From assembly GCF_900215245.1 (NCBI RefSeq), contig NZ_LT907842.1, positions 4,588,001-4,652,000 of the forward strand: a stretch of DNA of 64,000 bases, written 5' to 3'. The notes beneath the pieces were generated by a model. That model saw only the letters and a list, made by a program, of their open reading frames with translations. It was not told the origin of the DNA and did no database searches. The stretch comes from Pseudomonas fluorescens. GTDB taxonomy: Bacteria; Pseudomonadota; Gammaproteobacteria; Pseudomonadales; Pseudomonadaceae. The translations under genes were made by a program, and so were the position numbers. This document shows, piece after piece, positions 1-8,876 of the stretch (positions are counted from its first letter, which is position 1; every line of letters begins with the position of its first letter).

Positions 1-1
1 C

Positions 2-154
2 GGTGGCCCATCCGGTGGCTGGGCTTGCGCGGGTCGCAGCGCCATCTGGTCAGCCGACGGCAGCCTGCTTGCTGCCGCGCCGGGTATGGGCGACGCGCTG
101 GTGATTGCCCGCCGCGATGGCGAGCACTGGGCCGGGCATGTGGAAGCGCTTTAA
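2..154 (+). CDS. Carbon-nitrogen hydrolase family protein, C-terminal end (partial)
   Basis: Only the last 50 codons lie in the window; the gene starts upstream. The reading frame ends in TAA at 152-154, immediately before the ATG of the next gene, so the two are probably co-transcribed. The visible part contains a GGPSGGW-type loop and an S-A-I-W-S-x-D-G-x-L stretch, which resemble the last strands of nitrilase-superfamily amidohydrolases (after the catalytic Cys segment, which is not visible). The family assignment is by resemblance of this short tail and is therefore only moderate. Confidence 0.5.
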   Translation, partial: GGPSGGWACAGRSAIWSADGSLLAAAPGMGDALVIARRDGEHWAGHVEAL

Positions 155-601
155 ATGGCCTTTCACCTGCGCGCTGCCACCCGCCACGACCTGCCGTTTG
201 CGCGAACGCTGACCCATGACGCCATGAACCGCTACTACCAGCAGTACGGGTTGCTGTGGTCTGACAGCGGCTTTGACGTTGCCTGGGCAGCGCGTGAAAA
301 CTGGCTGATCTGCAATGATGACAGCGTGATGGGGTTTATCAGCGTCAATCGCGATCACAGGGCGCTGTATATCCGCGAATTGCACATGCTCGAGCGCTGC
401 CGCCAGCAAGGCGCAGGCAGCTGGGTGTTGGAGCAAATGGTGCTCAAGGCGCGTGCGCAGGGGTTGGGTCTTTTACGCTTGACCGTGTTCAAGACCAACC
501 CGGCGAGAAGGCTGTATCAGCGCCAGGGGTTGAGTATCGTCGGGGAAGAAGATTGCTTCTGGTGCATGGAGCGCGAGTGCCACGTAATCCAAGCTGACTA
601 A
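155..601 (+). CDS. GNAT family N-acetyltransferase
   Basis: A 148-residue single-domain protein of the usual GNAT size. The central part (about residues 66-105) carries the acetyl-CoA binding region: a beta strand with I-R-E-L-H-M-L followed by R-C-R-Q-Q-G-A-G-S-W-V-L, which fits the R/Q-x-x-G-x-G/A pyrophosphate loop. A strand ending F-K-T-N-P-A and then A-R-R-L-Y-Q-R-Q-G is the typical GNAT C-terminal motif. The substrate cannot be read from the sequence. It starts at the ATG directly following the stop of the preceding hydrolase gene. Confidence 0.85.
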   Translation: MAFHLRAATRHDLPFARTLTHDAMNRYYQQYGLLWSDSGFDVAWAARENWLICNDDSVMGFISVNRDHRALYIRELHMLERCRQQGAGSWVLEQMVLKARAQGLGLLRLTVFKTNPARRLYQRQGLSIVGEEDCFWCMERECHVIQAD

Positions 602-636
602 AACAGGTACGCTGTACGAATAAGCGCATACTGCTA

Positions 637-876
637 TCAGGAAAGAGCTTGTGTCTCGCTGTGTGGAGCAACAGGTTCGTCCACGATAATCCCTTCTTTC
701 ATGCCCAGCAGGACCGCCACCTTATGGGCTTCCCCACGCCGTCCCTTTTTACGCCCAGCGAGCACTTGATACGTCGTGGCTGGATCGACGCCGTGCTCAC
801 GAGCGAACGCTTGAACTGACTTTCCTTGATGTTCCAACCAAGCCTTGGCTTGTGCAGCAGTGCGAATACCGGGCAT
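637..876 (-). CDS. Small DNA-binding protein resembling phage BcepMu gp16 family
   Basis: A 79-residue protein with the layout A-W-L-x-x-Q-G-x-S-V-x-A-F-A-R-E-H-G, then a Y-x-V-L-A-G-R-x-x-G-x-R-G-E-A-H-x-x-A-V-L-L-G-M-K-E-G segment. This looks like the small helix-turn-helix proteins found beside the repressor of transposable Mu-like phages (BcepMu gp16 type); the match is from memory of the family pattern. It is transcribed divergently from the repressor-like gene at 958 with about 80 bp between them, as in a lysogeny switch. No other phage gene is visible nearby, so it is probably an isolated remnant or a domesticated regulator. Confidence 0.7.
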   Translation of the reverse strand: MPGIRTAAQAKAWLEHQGKSVQAFAREHGVDPATTYQVLAGRKKGRRGEAHKVAVLLGMKEGIIVDEPVAPHSETQALS

Positions 877-919
877 AGTTCAAAACCGTTCAAGTTTGTG
901 TAAAACGAGATGAGTGTGT

Positions 920-933
920 CACCTCTAGGGGTG
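920..933. promoter_or_regulatory. Candidate operator between divergent phage-type regulators
   Basis: CACCTCTAGGGGTG is a near-perfect 14-bp palindrome (six of seven base pairs) with a CTAG centre, placed midway between the divergent start codons at 876 and 958. Position and symmetry suggest an operator for one of the two regulators; binding is inferred. Confidence 0.35.
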
Positions 934-957
934 TGCCATAAAGGATCATACATCCAA

Positions 958-1323
958 ATGAGTGGAATCGGTTCGCGCTTAAGGCAGGAGAGAGAACGTC
1001 TTGGCCTGTCACAGAAGATTTTTGGTGAAATAGGCGGCGTTGAAGCTAACGCCCAAGGCAAGTACGAGAGCGGTGGCCGCGCGCCCAAGGCTGACTATTT
1101 GTCACGCGTGGCCGAGCGTGGGGTGGATCTTTTATATGTGCTGACGGGGAGTCCGACGCCCATCCAATTGGAAAACCTTAGTCAGCTTGAAGAAAAGATC
1201 CTTGAAAACTACCGAGCCATGTTCAAGGAGGATCAGGATGCTATCCGTCGATTGACCACCACGTTGGCGGAACATTCAGCGGCAAAGAACGGAAAACTCA
1301 AGCCGATGTTTGAGCAAACCTGA
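958..1323 (+). CDS. Helix-turn-helix transcriptional regulator, phage-repressor type
   Basis: 121 residues when started at the ATG at 958, which has an AAAGGA-type ribosome site about 12 bases upstream; a longer reading from 910 has no comparable site and would extend into the operator region. The N-terminus is a Cro/CI-type HTH: G-S-R-L-R-Q-E-R-E-R-L-G-L-S-Q, then K-Y-E-S-G-G-R-A-P-K-A-D-Y-L and a segment ending D-L-L-Y-V-L-T-G. This Y-V-L-T-G form is common in repressors of Pseudomonas transposable phages. The C-terminal helical part may serve dimerisation. It faces the gp16-like gene across a short shared control region. Confidence 0.8.
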   Translation: MSGIGSRLRQERERLGLSQKIFGEIGGVEANAQGKYESGGRAPKADYLSRVAERGVDLLYVLTGSPTPIQLENLSQLEEKILENYRAMFKEDQDAIRRLTTTLAEHSAAKNGKLKPMFEQT

Positions 1324-1474
1324 CCTTTTGCTCAGCATAATCTGCGGCGTGTCGCTCGGTAGAAGCCTCTATCCTGCGCAAACTCAATATATATGACGCT
1401 TGCGGCTAGGTCTGCGCCTTGGTTTTTTGCTAAGGTGTTCAGCAACCTATAAGACCATATCGCGAGGTGTCTGC

Positions 1475-2116
1475 TTGATTAGGGTGCTAGTAGTCGATGA
1501 CCATGATCTCGTTCGTACAGGCATTACACGAATGCTGGCTGACATCGATGGCCTGCAAGTAGTCGGTCAGGCCGAGTCGGGGGAGGAATCCCTGATCAAG
1601 GCCCGGGAGTTGAAACCCGATGTGGTTTTGATGGACGTCAAGATGCCTGGGATCGGCGGTCTTGGCGCAACTACCAAATTGTTACGCAGCCATCCGGACA
1701 TCAAAGTCGTGGTGGTTACCGTGTGCGAGGAAGACCCGTTTCCTACCCGCCTTCTGCAGGCAGGAGCGGCCGGTTACTTGACCAAGGGCGCAGGCCTGGC
1801 GGAGATGGTGCAAGCCATCCGCCTGGTATTTGCTGGCCAGCGGTATATCAGCCCACAGATTGCCCAGCAGTTGGCGATCAAGTCCTTCCAGCCGACCAGC
1901 GACTCGCCGTTTGATGCGTTGTCGGAGCGCGAGATCCAGATCGCCTTGATGATCGTCGGTTGCCAGAAAGTGCAGTCGATCTCTGACAAGCTGTGCCTGT
2001 CGCCTAAAACCGTGAACACCTACCGCTATCGCATTTTCGAGAAGCTCGCCATCAGCAGTGATGTTGAATTGACCCTGCTCGCAGTGCGTCACGGCATGGT
2101 GGACGCCAGCGCCTGA
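1475..2116 (+). CDS. gacA: Response regulator GacA (UvrY family)
   Basis: 213 residues, the exact usual length of GacA. The start is TTG at 1475 with GAGG about eight bases upstream; an ATG-led reading from 1400 would add an unrelated N-terminal stretch. The receiver domain (residues 1-120) has the acidic pair D8-D9, phospho-acceptor D54 in L-M-D-V-K-M-P-G, and Lys in Y-L-T-K-G. A LuxR/FixJ HTH follows (about 148-205, L-S-E-R-E through K-T-V-N-T-Y-R). GacA is the cytoplasmic partner of the sensor GacS and activates the small RNAs RsmY/RsmZ controlling secondary metabolism. It is followed after one base by uvrC, the arrangement known throughout gammaproteobacteria. Confidence 0.97.
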   Translation: MIRVLVVDDHDLVRTGITRMLADIDGLQVVGQAESGEESLIKARELKPDVVLMDVKMPGIGGLGATTKLLRSHPDIKVVVVTVCEEDPFPTRLLQAGAAGYLTKGAGLAEMVQAIRLVFAGQRYISPQIAQQLAIKSFQPTSDSPFDALSEREIQIALMIVGCQKVQSISDKLCLSPKTVNTYRYRIFEKLAISSDVELTLLAVRHGMVDASA

Positions 2117-2117
2117 C

Positions 2118-3941
2118 ATGACCACACCGTTTGATCCGAGTGCCTTTCTTTCAACCTGCAGTGGCCGCCCCGGCGTGTACCGCATGTTCGACAGCGAGGC
2201 ACGCCTGCTTTATGTGGGCAAAGCCAAAAACCTGAAAAGCCGTCTGGCGAGCTACTTTCGCAAGACCGGTCTTGCACCGAAAACCGCCGCCCTGGTGGCG
2301 CGTATCGCTCAGGTCGAAACCACCATCACCGCCAATGAAACCGAGGCGCTGCTGCTTGAACAGACGCTGATCAAGGAGTGGCGGCCGCCCTACAATATTC
2401 TGCTGCGTGACGATAAATCCTACCCCTACGTGTATTTATCCGACGGCAACTTCCCGCGCCTGAGTATTCACCGGGGCGCAAAGAAGCAGAAGGGCAAGTA
2501 TTTCGGCCCATACCCGAGCGCCGGCGCAATCCGAGAAAGTTTGAGCCTGCTGCAAAAGACCTTTTTCGTGCGTCAGTGCGAAGACAGCTTCTACAAAAAC
2601 CGCACGCGACCTTGCCTGCAATACCAGATCAAACGCTGCAAGGCGCCTTGTGTCGGGCTGGTTGACCCGGCGGAGTACGCCGAGGATGTACGCCATTCGG
2701 TGATGTTCCTCGAAGGGCGCAGCAATGCGCTGACCGATGAGCTCTCCAGCGCCATGGAACAGGCCGCCAGCACCCTGGATTTCGAGCGCGCCGCTGAGTT
2801 GCGTGACCAGATTTCCTTGCTGCGGCGTGTACAGGACCAGCAAAGCATGGAGGGCGGTACGGGGGACGTCGATGTGATCGCCGCTTTTGTTAACCCGGGC
2901 GGCGCCTGTGTGCACCTGATCAGTGTGCGTGGCGGGCGAGTGCTGGGCAGCAAGAATTTCTTCCCGCAGACCGGTATCGACGAGGAAGTCGCTGAAGTCA
3001 TGGCTGCGTTCCTTGGCCAATACTACGTCAGCAGCCCCGAACGCGACTTGCCGTCCGAACTGATCGTTAACGTGGTGCATGAAGACTTCCCCGCGCTGAT
3101 TGAAGCGATCCACGCGCTGCGCGGCCGCGAGCTGGACATCAGCCACCGCGTACGCGGCACGCGCGCGCGCTGGCAGCAACTGGCGGTGACCAACGCCGAA
3201 CAGGCCTTGAGCGCGCGCCTGGCGAATCGACAGCACGTGGCTGCGCGTTTTGACGCCTTGGCCGAAGTCCTCAACCTGGACGAGCCGCCCCAGCGTCTTG
3301 AGTGCTACGACATCAGCCACTCCAGCGGCGAGGCCACCGTGGCGTCCTGCGTGGTCTTCGGGCCGGAAGGGCCGATCAAGGCCGATTACCGGCGCTACAA
3401 CATTGAAGGTGTCACCGCCGGCGATGACTACGCCGCCATGCACCAGGCCCTCACGCGGCGCTTCAGCAAGTTGAAGGACGGGGAGGGCAAGCTTCCCGAT
3501 ATCCTGCTGGTGGACGGTGGCAAGGGCCAGTTGTCCATGGCCCGTGACGTGCTCAACGAGCTGGCCGTTCCCGACCTGATTCTGCTGGGTGTTGCCAAGG
3601 GCGCTACGCGTAAGGCCGGTTTCGAAACGTTGTACTTGAATGATGCCGCTCATGAGTTCACCTTGAAAGGTGACTCACCCGCGTTGCACCTGATTCAACA
3701 GATCCGCGACGAAGCTCACCGTTTTGCCATCACCGGCCATCGTGCCCGCCGTGGTAAAACCCGTCGAACCTCAACCCTGGAAGGGGTCGCGGGCGTTGGT
3801 CCGACCCGTCGCCGTGACCTGCTTAAACATTTTGGTGGCTTGCAGGAGCTATCCCGTGCCAGCATTGACGAAATTGCCAAAGCACCCGGTATCAGTAAAA
3901 AGCTCGCTGAGCTGATTTATGCAAATCTGCACAGCGAATAG
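2118..3941 (+). CDS. uvrC: Excinuclease ABC subunit C
   Basis: 607 residues, normal for UvrC. Domains in order: an N-terminal GIY-YIG endonuclease (G-V-Y-R-M-F near residue 18, L-Y-V-G-K-A-K-N-L near 31) for the 3' incision, a cysteine-rich region ([15 protein letters not shown]), a UVR UvrB-interacting helix pair (about 200-235), an RNase H-like domain for the 5' incision (C-Y-D-I-S-H and L-V-D-G-G-K-G-Q), and C-terminal helix-hairpin-helix motifs. It nicks DNA on both sides of lesions in nucleotide excision repair with UvrA and UvrB. It is one base from the gacA stop and presumably co-transcribed. Confidence 0.98.
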   Translation: MTTPFDPSAFLSTCSGRPGVYRMFDSEARLLYVGKAKNLKSRLASYFRKTGLAPKTAALVARIAQVETTITANETEALLLEQTLIKEWRPPYNILLRDDKSYPYVYLSDGNFPRLSIHRGAKKQKGKYFGPYPSAGAIRESLSLLQKTFFVRQCEDSFYKNRTRPCLQYQIKRCKAPCVGLVDPAEYAEDVRHSVMFLEGRSNALTDELSSAMEQAASTLDFERAAELRDQISLLRRVQDQQSMEGGTGDVDVIAAFVNPGGACVHLISVRGGRVLGSKNFFPQTGIDEEVAEVMAAFLGQYYVSSPERDLPSELIVNVVHEDFPALIEAIHALRGRELDISHRVRGTRARWQQLAVTNAEQALSARLANRQHVAARFDALAEVLNLDEPPQRLECYDISHSSGEATVASCVVFGPEGPIKADYRRYNIEGVTAGDDYAAMHQALTRRFSKLKDGEGKLPDILLVDGGKGQLSMARDVLNELAVPDLILLGVAKGATRKAGFETLYLNDAAHEFTLKGDSPALHLIQQIRDEAHRFAITGHRARRGKTRRTSTLEGVAGVGPTRRRDLLKHFGGLQELSRASIDEIAKAPGISKKLAELIYANLHSE

Positions 3942-3973
3942 AATGCCTTCTCACCTCGTAGCCAGTTGTGCCG

Positions 3974-4534
3974 ATGAATATCCCTAATCTGATTACCGTT
4001 CTACGCGTCCTGCTCATTCCGATTTTCATTTTGCTGTTTTATTTGCCTTACGAATGGAGCTATGCAGCGTCCAGTTCGGTATTCGCTTTTGCGGCTGCGA
4101 CCGACTGGCTCGACGGCTACCTGGCGCGCCGCCTGGAACAGAGCACGCCCTTCGGCGCGTTCCTGGACCCGGTGGCCGACAAACTGATGGTGGCCGTCGC
4201 CCTGGTCCTGCTGGTGCAGGAACACGGCAACCTGTGGCTGACATTGCCGGCTGCGGTGATCATCGGCCGCGAGATCGTCGTCTCGGCCCTGCGCGAATGG
4301 ATGGCCGAAATCGGCGCCCGCGCCCACGTGGCCGTTTCCAACATGGGCAAATGGAAAACGGCTGCGCAGATGCTTGCGCTGGTGATTCTGCTGGCCAACC
4401 CCTCGGACTTCTCCTTCTGGGTTCTGATGGGCTACGCCTTGCTGCTCGTTGCCGCAGGCCTGACGTTGTGGTCGATGCTCCAGTATTTGCGCGCTGCCTG
4501 GCCTCACCTGCGCACCACCGTTGAAAAGAAATAA
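3974..4534 (+). CDS. pgsA: CDP-diacylglycerol--glycerol-3-phosphate 3-phosphatidyltransferase
   Basis: 186 residues from the ATG at 3974, giving the canonical M-N-I-P-N-L start; a GTG at 3968 would add two residues. It makes phosphatidylglycerol phosphate, the precursor of phosphatidylglycerol and cardiolipin, in the inner membrane. The CDP-alcohol phosphotransferase signature D-G-x2-A-R-x8-G-x3-D-x3-D is complete in D-G-Y-L-A-R...[10 protein letters not shown]. Several hydrophobic helices are visible (about 10-28, 80-105, 135-175). It lies 32 bases after uvrC, as in other pseudomonads. Confidence 0.97.
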   Translation: MNIPNLITVLRVLLIPIFILLFYLPYEWSYAASSSVFAFAAATDWLDGYLARRLEQSTPFGAFLDPVADKLMVAVALVLLVQEHGNLWLTLPAAVIIGREIVVSALREWMAEIGARAHVAVSNMGKWKTAAQMLALVILLANPSDFSFWVLMGYALLLVAAGLTLWSMLQYLRAAWPHLRTTVEKK

Positions 4535-4554
4535 AACTTTTTTGAATCAAGGGG

Positions 4555-4582
4555 TTGACGGGGGTTCTGGATTCTATAGAAT
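4555..4582 (+). promoter_or_regulatory. Sigma-70 promoter of tRNA-Gly
   Basis: TTGACG (4555-4560) and TAGAAT (4577-4582) with a 16-bp spacer, ending 15 bases before the mature tRNA. This is a strong stable-RNA type promoter; it overlaps nothing coding. Confidence 0.75.
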
Positions 4583-4597
4583 GCACACCACCAAGAC

Positions 4598-4673
<76 letters not shown>

Positions 4674-4680
4674 AATATTA

Positions 4681-4715
4681 AAAAATGGACCTCTGAAAAG
4701 AGGTCCATTTTTTTT
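4681..4715 (+). terminator. Rho-independent terminator after tRNA-Gly
   Basis: A perfect stem of about 14 bp (AAAAATGGACCTCT with AGAGGTCCATTTTT) around a GAAA tetraloop, running into a T tract. It lies 8 bases after the tRNA CCA. The following 257 bases up to the next gene hold an AT-rich stretch (about 4865-4930) that may contain its promoter, but I recognise nothing else there. Confidence 0.92.
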
Positions 4716-4972
4716 CGTCCAAAGAAAAGTCTTTCCATGACTTTTGCCGCGCACCTCCCTGAAAACACGCCGAGCCCGTTCTTGTGCACGCAGTTTTCAA
4801 GCATTTCAAAATTTGACCCGGTTGCAGGAGGCTTATCAGGACGGTGTAGCGCCGATCCAAGCGCGCAGCAATATTTGTTTTTCTGGTAAAATGTTTTATT
4901 GACTAAAATATTGTATGGGGTAATTATTTCTCTGCATCTGCTTCATGCAGAGTCATCTTCAGGGTTATCCCG

Positions 4973-6235
4973 ATGAGTCATAAAGCCCAATTCTCCCTCG
5001 CGACTTCTTATGTCGAGGCCAATGAGTCTTCATTGGCCACTCGCGTGGCGCCGCTGCTGATGCAGGGGTTTCCCGCCGCGCCGGAACACCGCGTAACGTG
5101 GAACAACTGGATGCGCACGCCCTTCAATCAGTGGGGGTTCCGTCATCTGGCGCGACTGCGCCCCAGCATTGATGTGTCGGCGGGGCCAGGGCCTGTCGGT
5201 CAGCTTCAGGAGGCCCCGCGCGCGCTGGATCAGTTGTGTTTCGACAGTGAGAGTGGGTTGGGCATCCGTGTGATCGAGCACCTTGTCGCCAGCCAGACGG
5301 ACGCCTTTTTGGTGATGCAGGGTGACACGGTGTTGTTCGAGCGCTACTTCAACGGCCAGCGCGCCTGTGACCGGCACATCATGTTCTCGGTCACCAAGTC
5401 GCTGATCGGTACCTTGGGTGAACAGCTGGTGACGCGTGGCGTGCTCAAGCCCGAGCGGCCGGCCGCTTACTACGTGCCTGAACTGGCGGGCAGCGCGTTT
5501 GGCGATGCGACGGTGCGCCAATTGTTCGACATGGCGGTGGGCATCGACTACAGCGAAGTGTATGACGACCCCAATTCAGAAAGCTCGCAGTACGGCTATG
5601 CCTGCGGCTTTCAACCGGCACCGGCGCAGTACGCGCAGTTCGAATCGTTGTACCAGTACTTGCCATCTCTCAAGAAGCGCGGCAGCCACGGGGGCTTTTT
5701 CCATTATGTGACGGCCACCACCGAAGCCTTGGCGTGGGTCATGGAACGTGCCTCGGGCAAGGCGTGCAGTCAGATGCTGGAGGAGGTCTGGGGGCGCCTG
5801 GGGTGCGACCGCGACGGCTATTTTCTGGCCGATCCCTGGGGCCGGAATGTGGCCGGGGCGGGCTTCAGCGCCACCTTGAGAGACATGGCGCGTTTCGGTC
5901 GCCTGTTGGCCAACAACGGTCGCCACGATGGCGTAGAGCTGCTGTCGCCCGAGACGGTGGCCCGTATCACCGCCGGCGCGGATCCGGCGATCTACGCGCA
6001 AAATGCCGAGTTCTCCCACTGGACGCCCGGTGCCTCCTATCGAAGCCAGTGGTACGTGTTCAACGATCACAGCCAGGCCCTGATGGCCGGGGGGATTCAT
6101 GGCCAGTACCTGTTCATCGACAAGCCGTCCGGCGTCGTGATCGTCAAGCAGTCTTCGCTCACCGATGCGGTCAGCCCGTTCGACACCGACAGCGTACGCA
6201 TGCTGCGCGCGATCGCCGCCCACTTGAGCCACTGA
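4973..6235 (+). CDS. Serine hydrolase, class C beta-lactamase/esterase fold
   Basis: 420 residues without a signal peptide, so probably cytoplasmic. The S-x-x-K nucleophile motif is S-V-T-K (in M-F-S-V-T-K-S-L-I-G, about residue 142), and the segment D-M-A-V-G-I-D-Y-S-E-V-Y is the second conserved block of the DUF/NylB-like branch, which contains esterases and 6-aminohexanoate-dimer amidases. A Y-H-W/S-H-W-T-P region and H-G-Q-Y-L-F-I near the C-terminus replace the K-T-G triad segment. It has an AGGG ribosome site. It heads a same-strand run with a porin, a polyamine-type binding protein and a DUF3237 protein, suggesting that it hydrolyses an imported ester or amide; the substrate is unknown. 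Confidence 0.82.
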   Translation: MSHKAQFSLATSYVEANESSLATRVAPLLMQGFPAAPEHRVTWNNWMRTPFNQWGFRHLARLRPSIDVSAGPGPVGQLQEAPRALDQLCFDSESGLGIRVIEHLVASQTDAFLVMQGDTVLFERYFNGQRACDRHIMFSVTKSLIGTLGEQLVTRGVLKPERPAAYYVPELAGSAFGDATVRQLFDMAVGIDYSEVYDDPNSESSQYGYACGFQPAPAQYAQFESLYQYLPSLKKRGSHGGFFHYVTATTEALAWVMERASGKACSQMLEEVWGRLGCDRDGYFLADPWGRNVAGAGFSATLRDMARFGRLLANNGRHDGVELLSPETVARITAGADPAIYAQNAEFSHWTPGASYRSQWYVFNDHSQALMAGGIHGQYLFIDKPSGVVIVKQSSLTDAVSPFDTDSVRMLRAIAAHLSH

Positions 6236-6352
6236 CCCACGCCAAACAATAAGATTTTTTGCGTTCTATTCACCTGGCTTGCCCAGGTGTTGGCGGCGCC
6301 CTGCGTCGCCATTGACTGCCCTGTAACAACAATAATTCCACAGGAGCTTCTA

Positions 6353-7690
6353 ATGGTATTCAGCAAGCGTTTCTCTCGAGCGCTGTTGGCGGTCGGCTTA
6401 CCCTTGACCACCCACGTCGCATTCGCGGGCTACACCTTTGAGGACGGCGATCTCAAGGGCGAAGTCAATCTCACCGCAGGCGGGGCAACGTTGTTTACCC
6501 GTGGGGTCAACTTCGGCAGCGGCCGGGTCGATGCGCGCAACGGTAAAAACGGCGGCGCCCGGATCAACTGGCAAGAGGTCTACGTAAAGCCGGGGGTCAA
6601 ACTCGAGTATGCGTTGCAACCGGATTTTAGCCTGCTCGCGGGCGGTTCTCTGGTGGCGGCGAGCACCTTCGGCGATGGTGATGCAGGTGGCTTCAGCCGC
6701 AGTTCCGATGGCAAGGCCGCCGCCGAAGAACTCTATGGCGGTTTTCGCGCCGGCGAGTGGAAGCTCACCGCCGGCCGCCAGAACTACATGGTCGGTACGG
6801 GGTTCATCGTCATGGACGGTAACCTCGACCAGTATAAGGATGGTGCTTACTGGCTCGGCCCGCGAACCGCCTTCAAGGATTCGGCGATCCTCGCCTGGGA
6901 TCATGGCGCGCTGAAGTCTCAGGCCTTCACCTTACGCACCGATGATGACTTGGGCGATTTTCGCATGACCGGCGTCAACGTGGATTACAACCTCGATGAC
7001 CAGGTGACGCTCGGCGCCATGGCCATGAAGGTCAATGCCCTTGGCCCCAGAGGCAGCACGCTCCCGCGCCGCCGGGACGGGATGCAGGTGTACAACCTGC
7101 GGGCGCTCAACACCAAGGTGCCCGGCGTACAGGCGCTGACGCTGAATGCTGAGTACGCGCTGGAGCGGGGCAGCGGCGAGGGTGTCGATTACGCTGCCAG
7201 CGCCTGGTATGCCCAGGCCGACTATGCCTTCAACACCTTGCCGCTGACGCCGGTCCTTGGCTACCGCTACGCGAGCTTTTCCGGCGACGACAACCTCACC
7301 GACAACCGCCAAAAAGCCTGGGACCCACTGAGCAAAGGCTTTGTCGACTGGAGCACGTGGCTGGTCGGGGACGTGGTCGGCAACTACCTGTTGTTCAACA
7401 GCAACGAAAATGTCCAGCAGTTCTCCCTCAAGACCCACCTCAACGAAACCCTGACCCTCGGCGCGATTCACTACCAGTTCTGGTTGGACGAGAAAAACTA
7501 CCTGGGCGCACCGGTCAGCGATCGGCGCTTTGCCGACGAAAGTGTGGTTTTCCTCGACTGGACACCCACACCGTCGTTCTATACGTCGCTGTCGTACAAC
7601 TGGGTCAAGCCACTGGCCGCCGCCAAACAGGTGTTTGGCGATGACCAGACGTTCAGTGCGCTGGAACTGTATTTCACCTACCGCTATTAA
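6353..7690 (+). CDS. Outer-membrane porin (alginate-export/OprD-like beta barrel)
   Basis: 445 residues from the ATG at 6353 (AGGAG six bases upstream). A signal peptide ends at about residue 23 (T-H-V-A-F-A), followed by alternating hydrophobic beta strands over the whole length and a C-terminal aromatic residue (Y-F-T-Y-R-Y), the outer-membrane insertion signal. It resembles the alginate-export family of substrate-specific channels. The leader carries AACAACAATAA at 6325-6335, a Crc/Hfq-type target, and a hairpin CACCTGG-N5-CCAGGTG at 6271-6289. It lies between a serine hydrolase and a periplasmic binding protein, so it likely admits the substrate of that set. Confidence 0.82.
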   Translation: MVFSKRFSRALLAVGLPLTTHVAFAGYTFEDGDLKGEVNLTAGGATLFTRGVNFGSGRVDARNGKNGGARINWQEVYVKPGVKLEYALQPDFSLLAGGSLVAASTFGDGDAGGFSRSSDGKAAAEELYGGFRAGEWKLTAGRQNYMVGTGFIVMDGNLDQYKDGAYWLGPRTAFKDSAILAWDHGALKSQAFTLRTDDDLGDFRMTGVNVDYNLDDQVTLGAMAMKVNALGPRGSTLPRRRDGMQVYNLRALNTKVPGVQALTLNAEYALERGSGEGVDYAASAWYAQADYAFNTLPLTPVLGYRYASFSGDDNLTDNRQKAWDPLSKGFVDWSTWLVGDVVGNYLLFNSNENVQQFSLKTHLNETLTLGAIHYQFWLDEKNYLGAPVSDRRFADESVVFLDWTPTPSFYTSLSYNWVKPLAAAKQVFGDDQTFSALELYFTYRY

Positions 7691-7730
7691 GTGCTGCGAG
7701 CCATCGCGGCCGCGCTGGAGTGTTTTGATC

Positions 7731-8834
7731 ATGAACAGATTTCTGCGTAATACCGTGCTGGGCACTGTCGCCTCGTTGCTCATCAGTGGTGTTTGCCTGG
7801 CTGAAGAACGAACCGTACGGATCTACAATTGGATCGAATACCTGCCACCCGAAGTGCTGAAGAGCTTCGAGGAAGAAACCGGTATTCGGCCTATTTACGA
7901 TGTGTTCGACAGTGCCGAAACCATGGAGTCCAAACTGTTGACGGGCAACTCCGGGTACGACGTGGTGTTCCCCGGCACCGCCAACCTCGGGCACTTGATC
8001 ACGGCCGGTGCCGTGCAACCGCTGGACCGCAAGCAGTTGCCCAACTGGCAGCACCTGGACCCGCAGTTCATGCAGTCCCTGGAAGCCGTGGGTGACACCG
8101 GCAACCGCTACGCCGCGCCTTACCTGTGGGGCACCACATTGATCGGCTACAACGTCGACAAGGTGCGCAAAGCCCTCGGCCCCGACGTGCAGATGAACAG
8201 CTGGGACATCATCTTCAAGGAAGAAAACCTCGCCAAACTCGCCAGTTGTGGCGTGGGTTTTCTCGACGCCGGCAACGAGATCCTGCCGATTGCCTTGCAC
8301 TACAAGGGCCTCGACCCCAATAGCCAGAAGCGTGAGGACTATGTGCAAGCCCAGGCGGTGATGATGAAGATTCGCCCTTACGTGACTTACTTCAACTCGT
8401 CGCGCTACGGCATGGACCTGGCCAACGGTGATATCTGTGTGGGCGTGGGCTGGTCCGGCGGCGTCGCACTGGCCATGCGCCTGGCAGATGCCGCCGGCAA
8501 GGGCGTCAAGGTCCAGATGGCACTGCCCAAGGAAGGCGCGCCGATGTGGTCGGACGTGATGATGATCCCGGCCAAGGCCCCCGATCTGGCGGAGGCCCAT
8601 GCGTTCATCAATTACATCCTGCGCCCGGACGTGATTGCGCGCATCAGCAACAAGATCGGCTACCCCAACCCGAACAGGGAAGCTACTGCGCTGGTGGACG
8701 CCAGCATCCGCAACGACCCCAACATGTATGTGCCGGACGAAGCGCGCAAGACCCTGTTTGCCCTGGAGCCGATTCCGCCCGCCGTGGAGCGCATCCGTAC
8801 CCGCACCTGGACCGCCATCAAGAGCAACCGTTGA
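7731..8834 (+). CDS. Periplasmic spermidine/putrescine-type substrate-binding protein (PotF/SpuD-like)
   Basis: 367 residues from the ATG at 7731, giving a clean signal peptide (to about C-L-A-E). The mature start V-R-I-Y-N-W-I-E-Y-L-P-P and the later Y-D-V-V-F-P-G, P-Y-L-W-G-T-T, and I-P-P-A-V-E-R-I-R-T-R-T-W blocks are typical of PotF/SpuD/SpuE proteins that deliver polyamines to an ABC importer. No permease or ATPase genes are adjacent, so it must use a transporter encoded elsewhere or serve in sensing. An in-frame extension from 7530 overlaps the porin gene and is a shadow. Confidence 0.88.
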   Translation: MNRFLRNTVLGTVASLLISGVCLAEERTVRIYNWIEYLPPEVLKSFEEETGIRPIYDVFDSAETMESKLLTGNSGYDVVFPGTANLGHLITAGAVQPLDRKQLPNWQHLDPQFMQSLEAVGDTGNRYAAPYLWGTTLIGYNVDKVRKALGPDVQMNSWDIIFKEENLAKLASCGVGFLDAGNEILPIALHYKGLDPNSQKREDYVQAQAVMMKIRPYVTYFNSSRYGMDLANGDICVGVGWSGGVALAMRLADAAGKGVKVQMALPKEGAPMWSDVMMIPAKAPDLAEAHAFINYILRPDVIARISNKIGYPNPNREATALVDASIRNDPNMYVPDEARKTLFALEPIPPAVERIRTRTWTAIKSNR

Positions 8835-8876
8835 TCTGTGTGGCCCGGTGCGTGTGCGCCGGGCTCGGAGCTTGCC

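Noticed and set aside
637..1323. Prophage
   Set aside because: Only two regulatory genes are present; the flanks are a GNAT gene and gacA, with no integrase, transposase or structural genes.
2436..3653. Long minus-strand open frame of 405 codons
   Set aside because: It lies wholly within uvrC on the other strand and has shadow-type composition rich in Gln, His, Arg and Gly. The same holds for 10356-11903 (+), 19821-21509 (-), 21392-22834 (-), 25734-26984 (-) and 27941-29182 (+).
4674..4972. Further tRNA genes (Cys, Leu) after tRNA-Gly
   Set aside because: A strong terminator follows the tRNA and no other cloverleaf sequence is visible up to the next gene.
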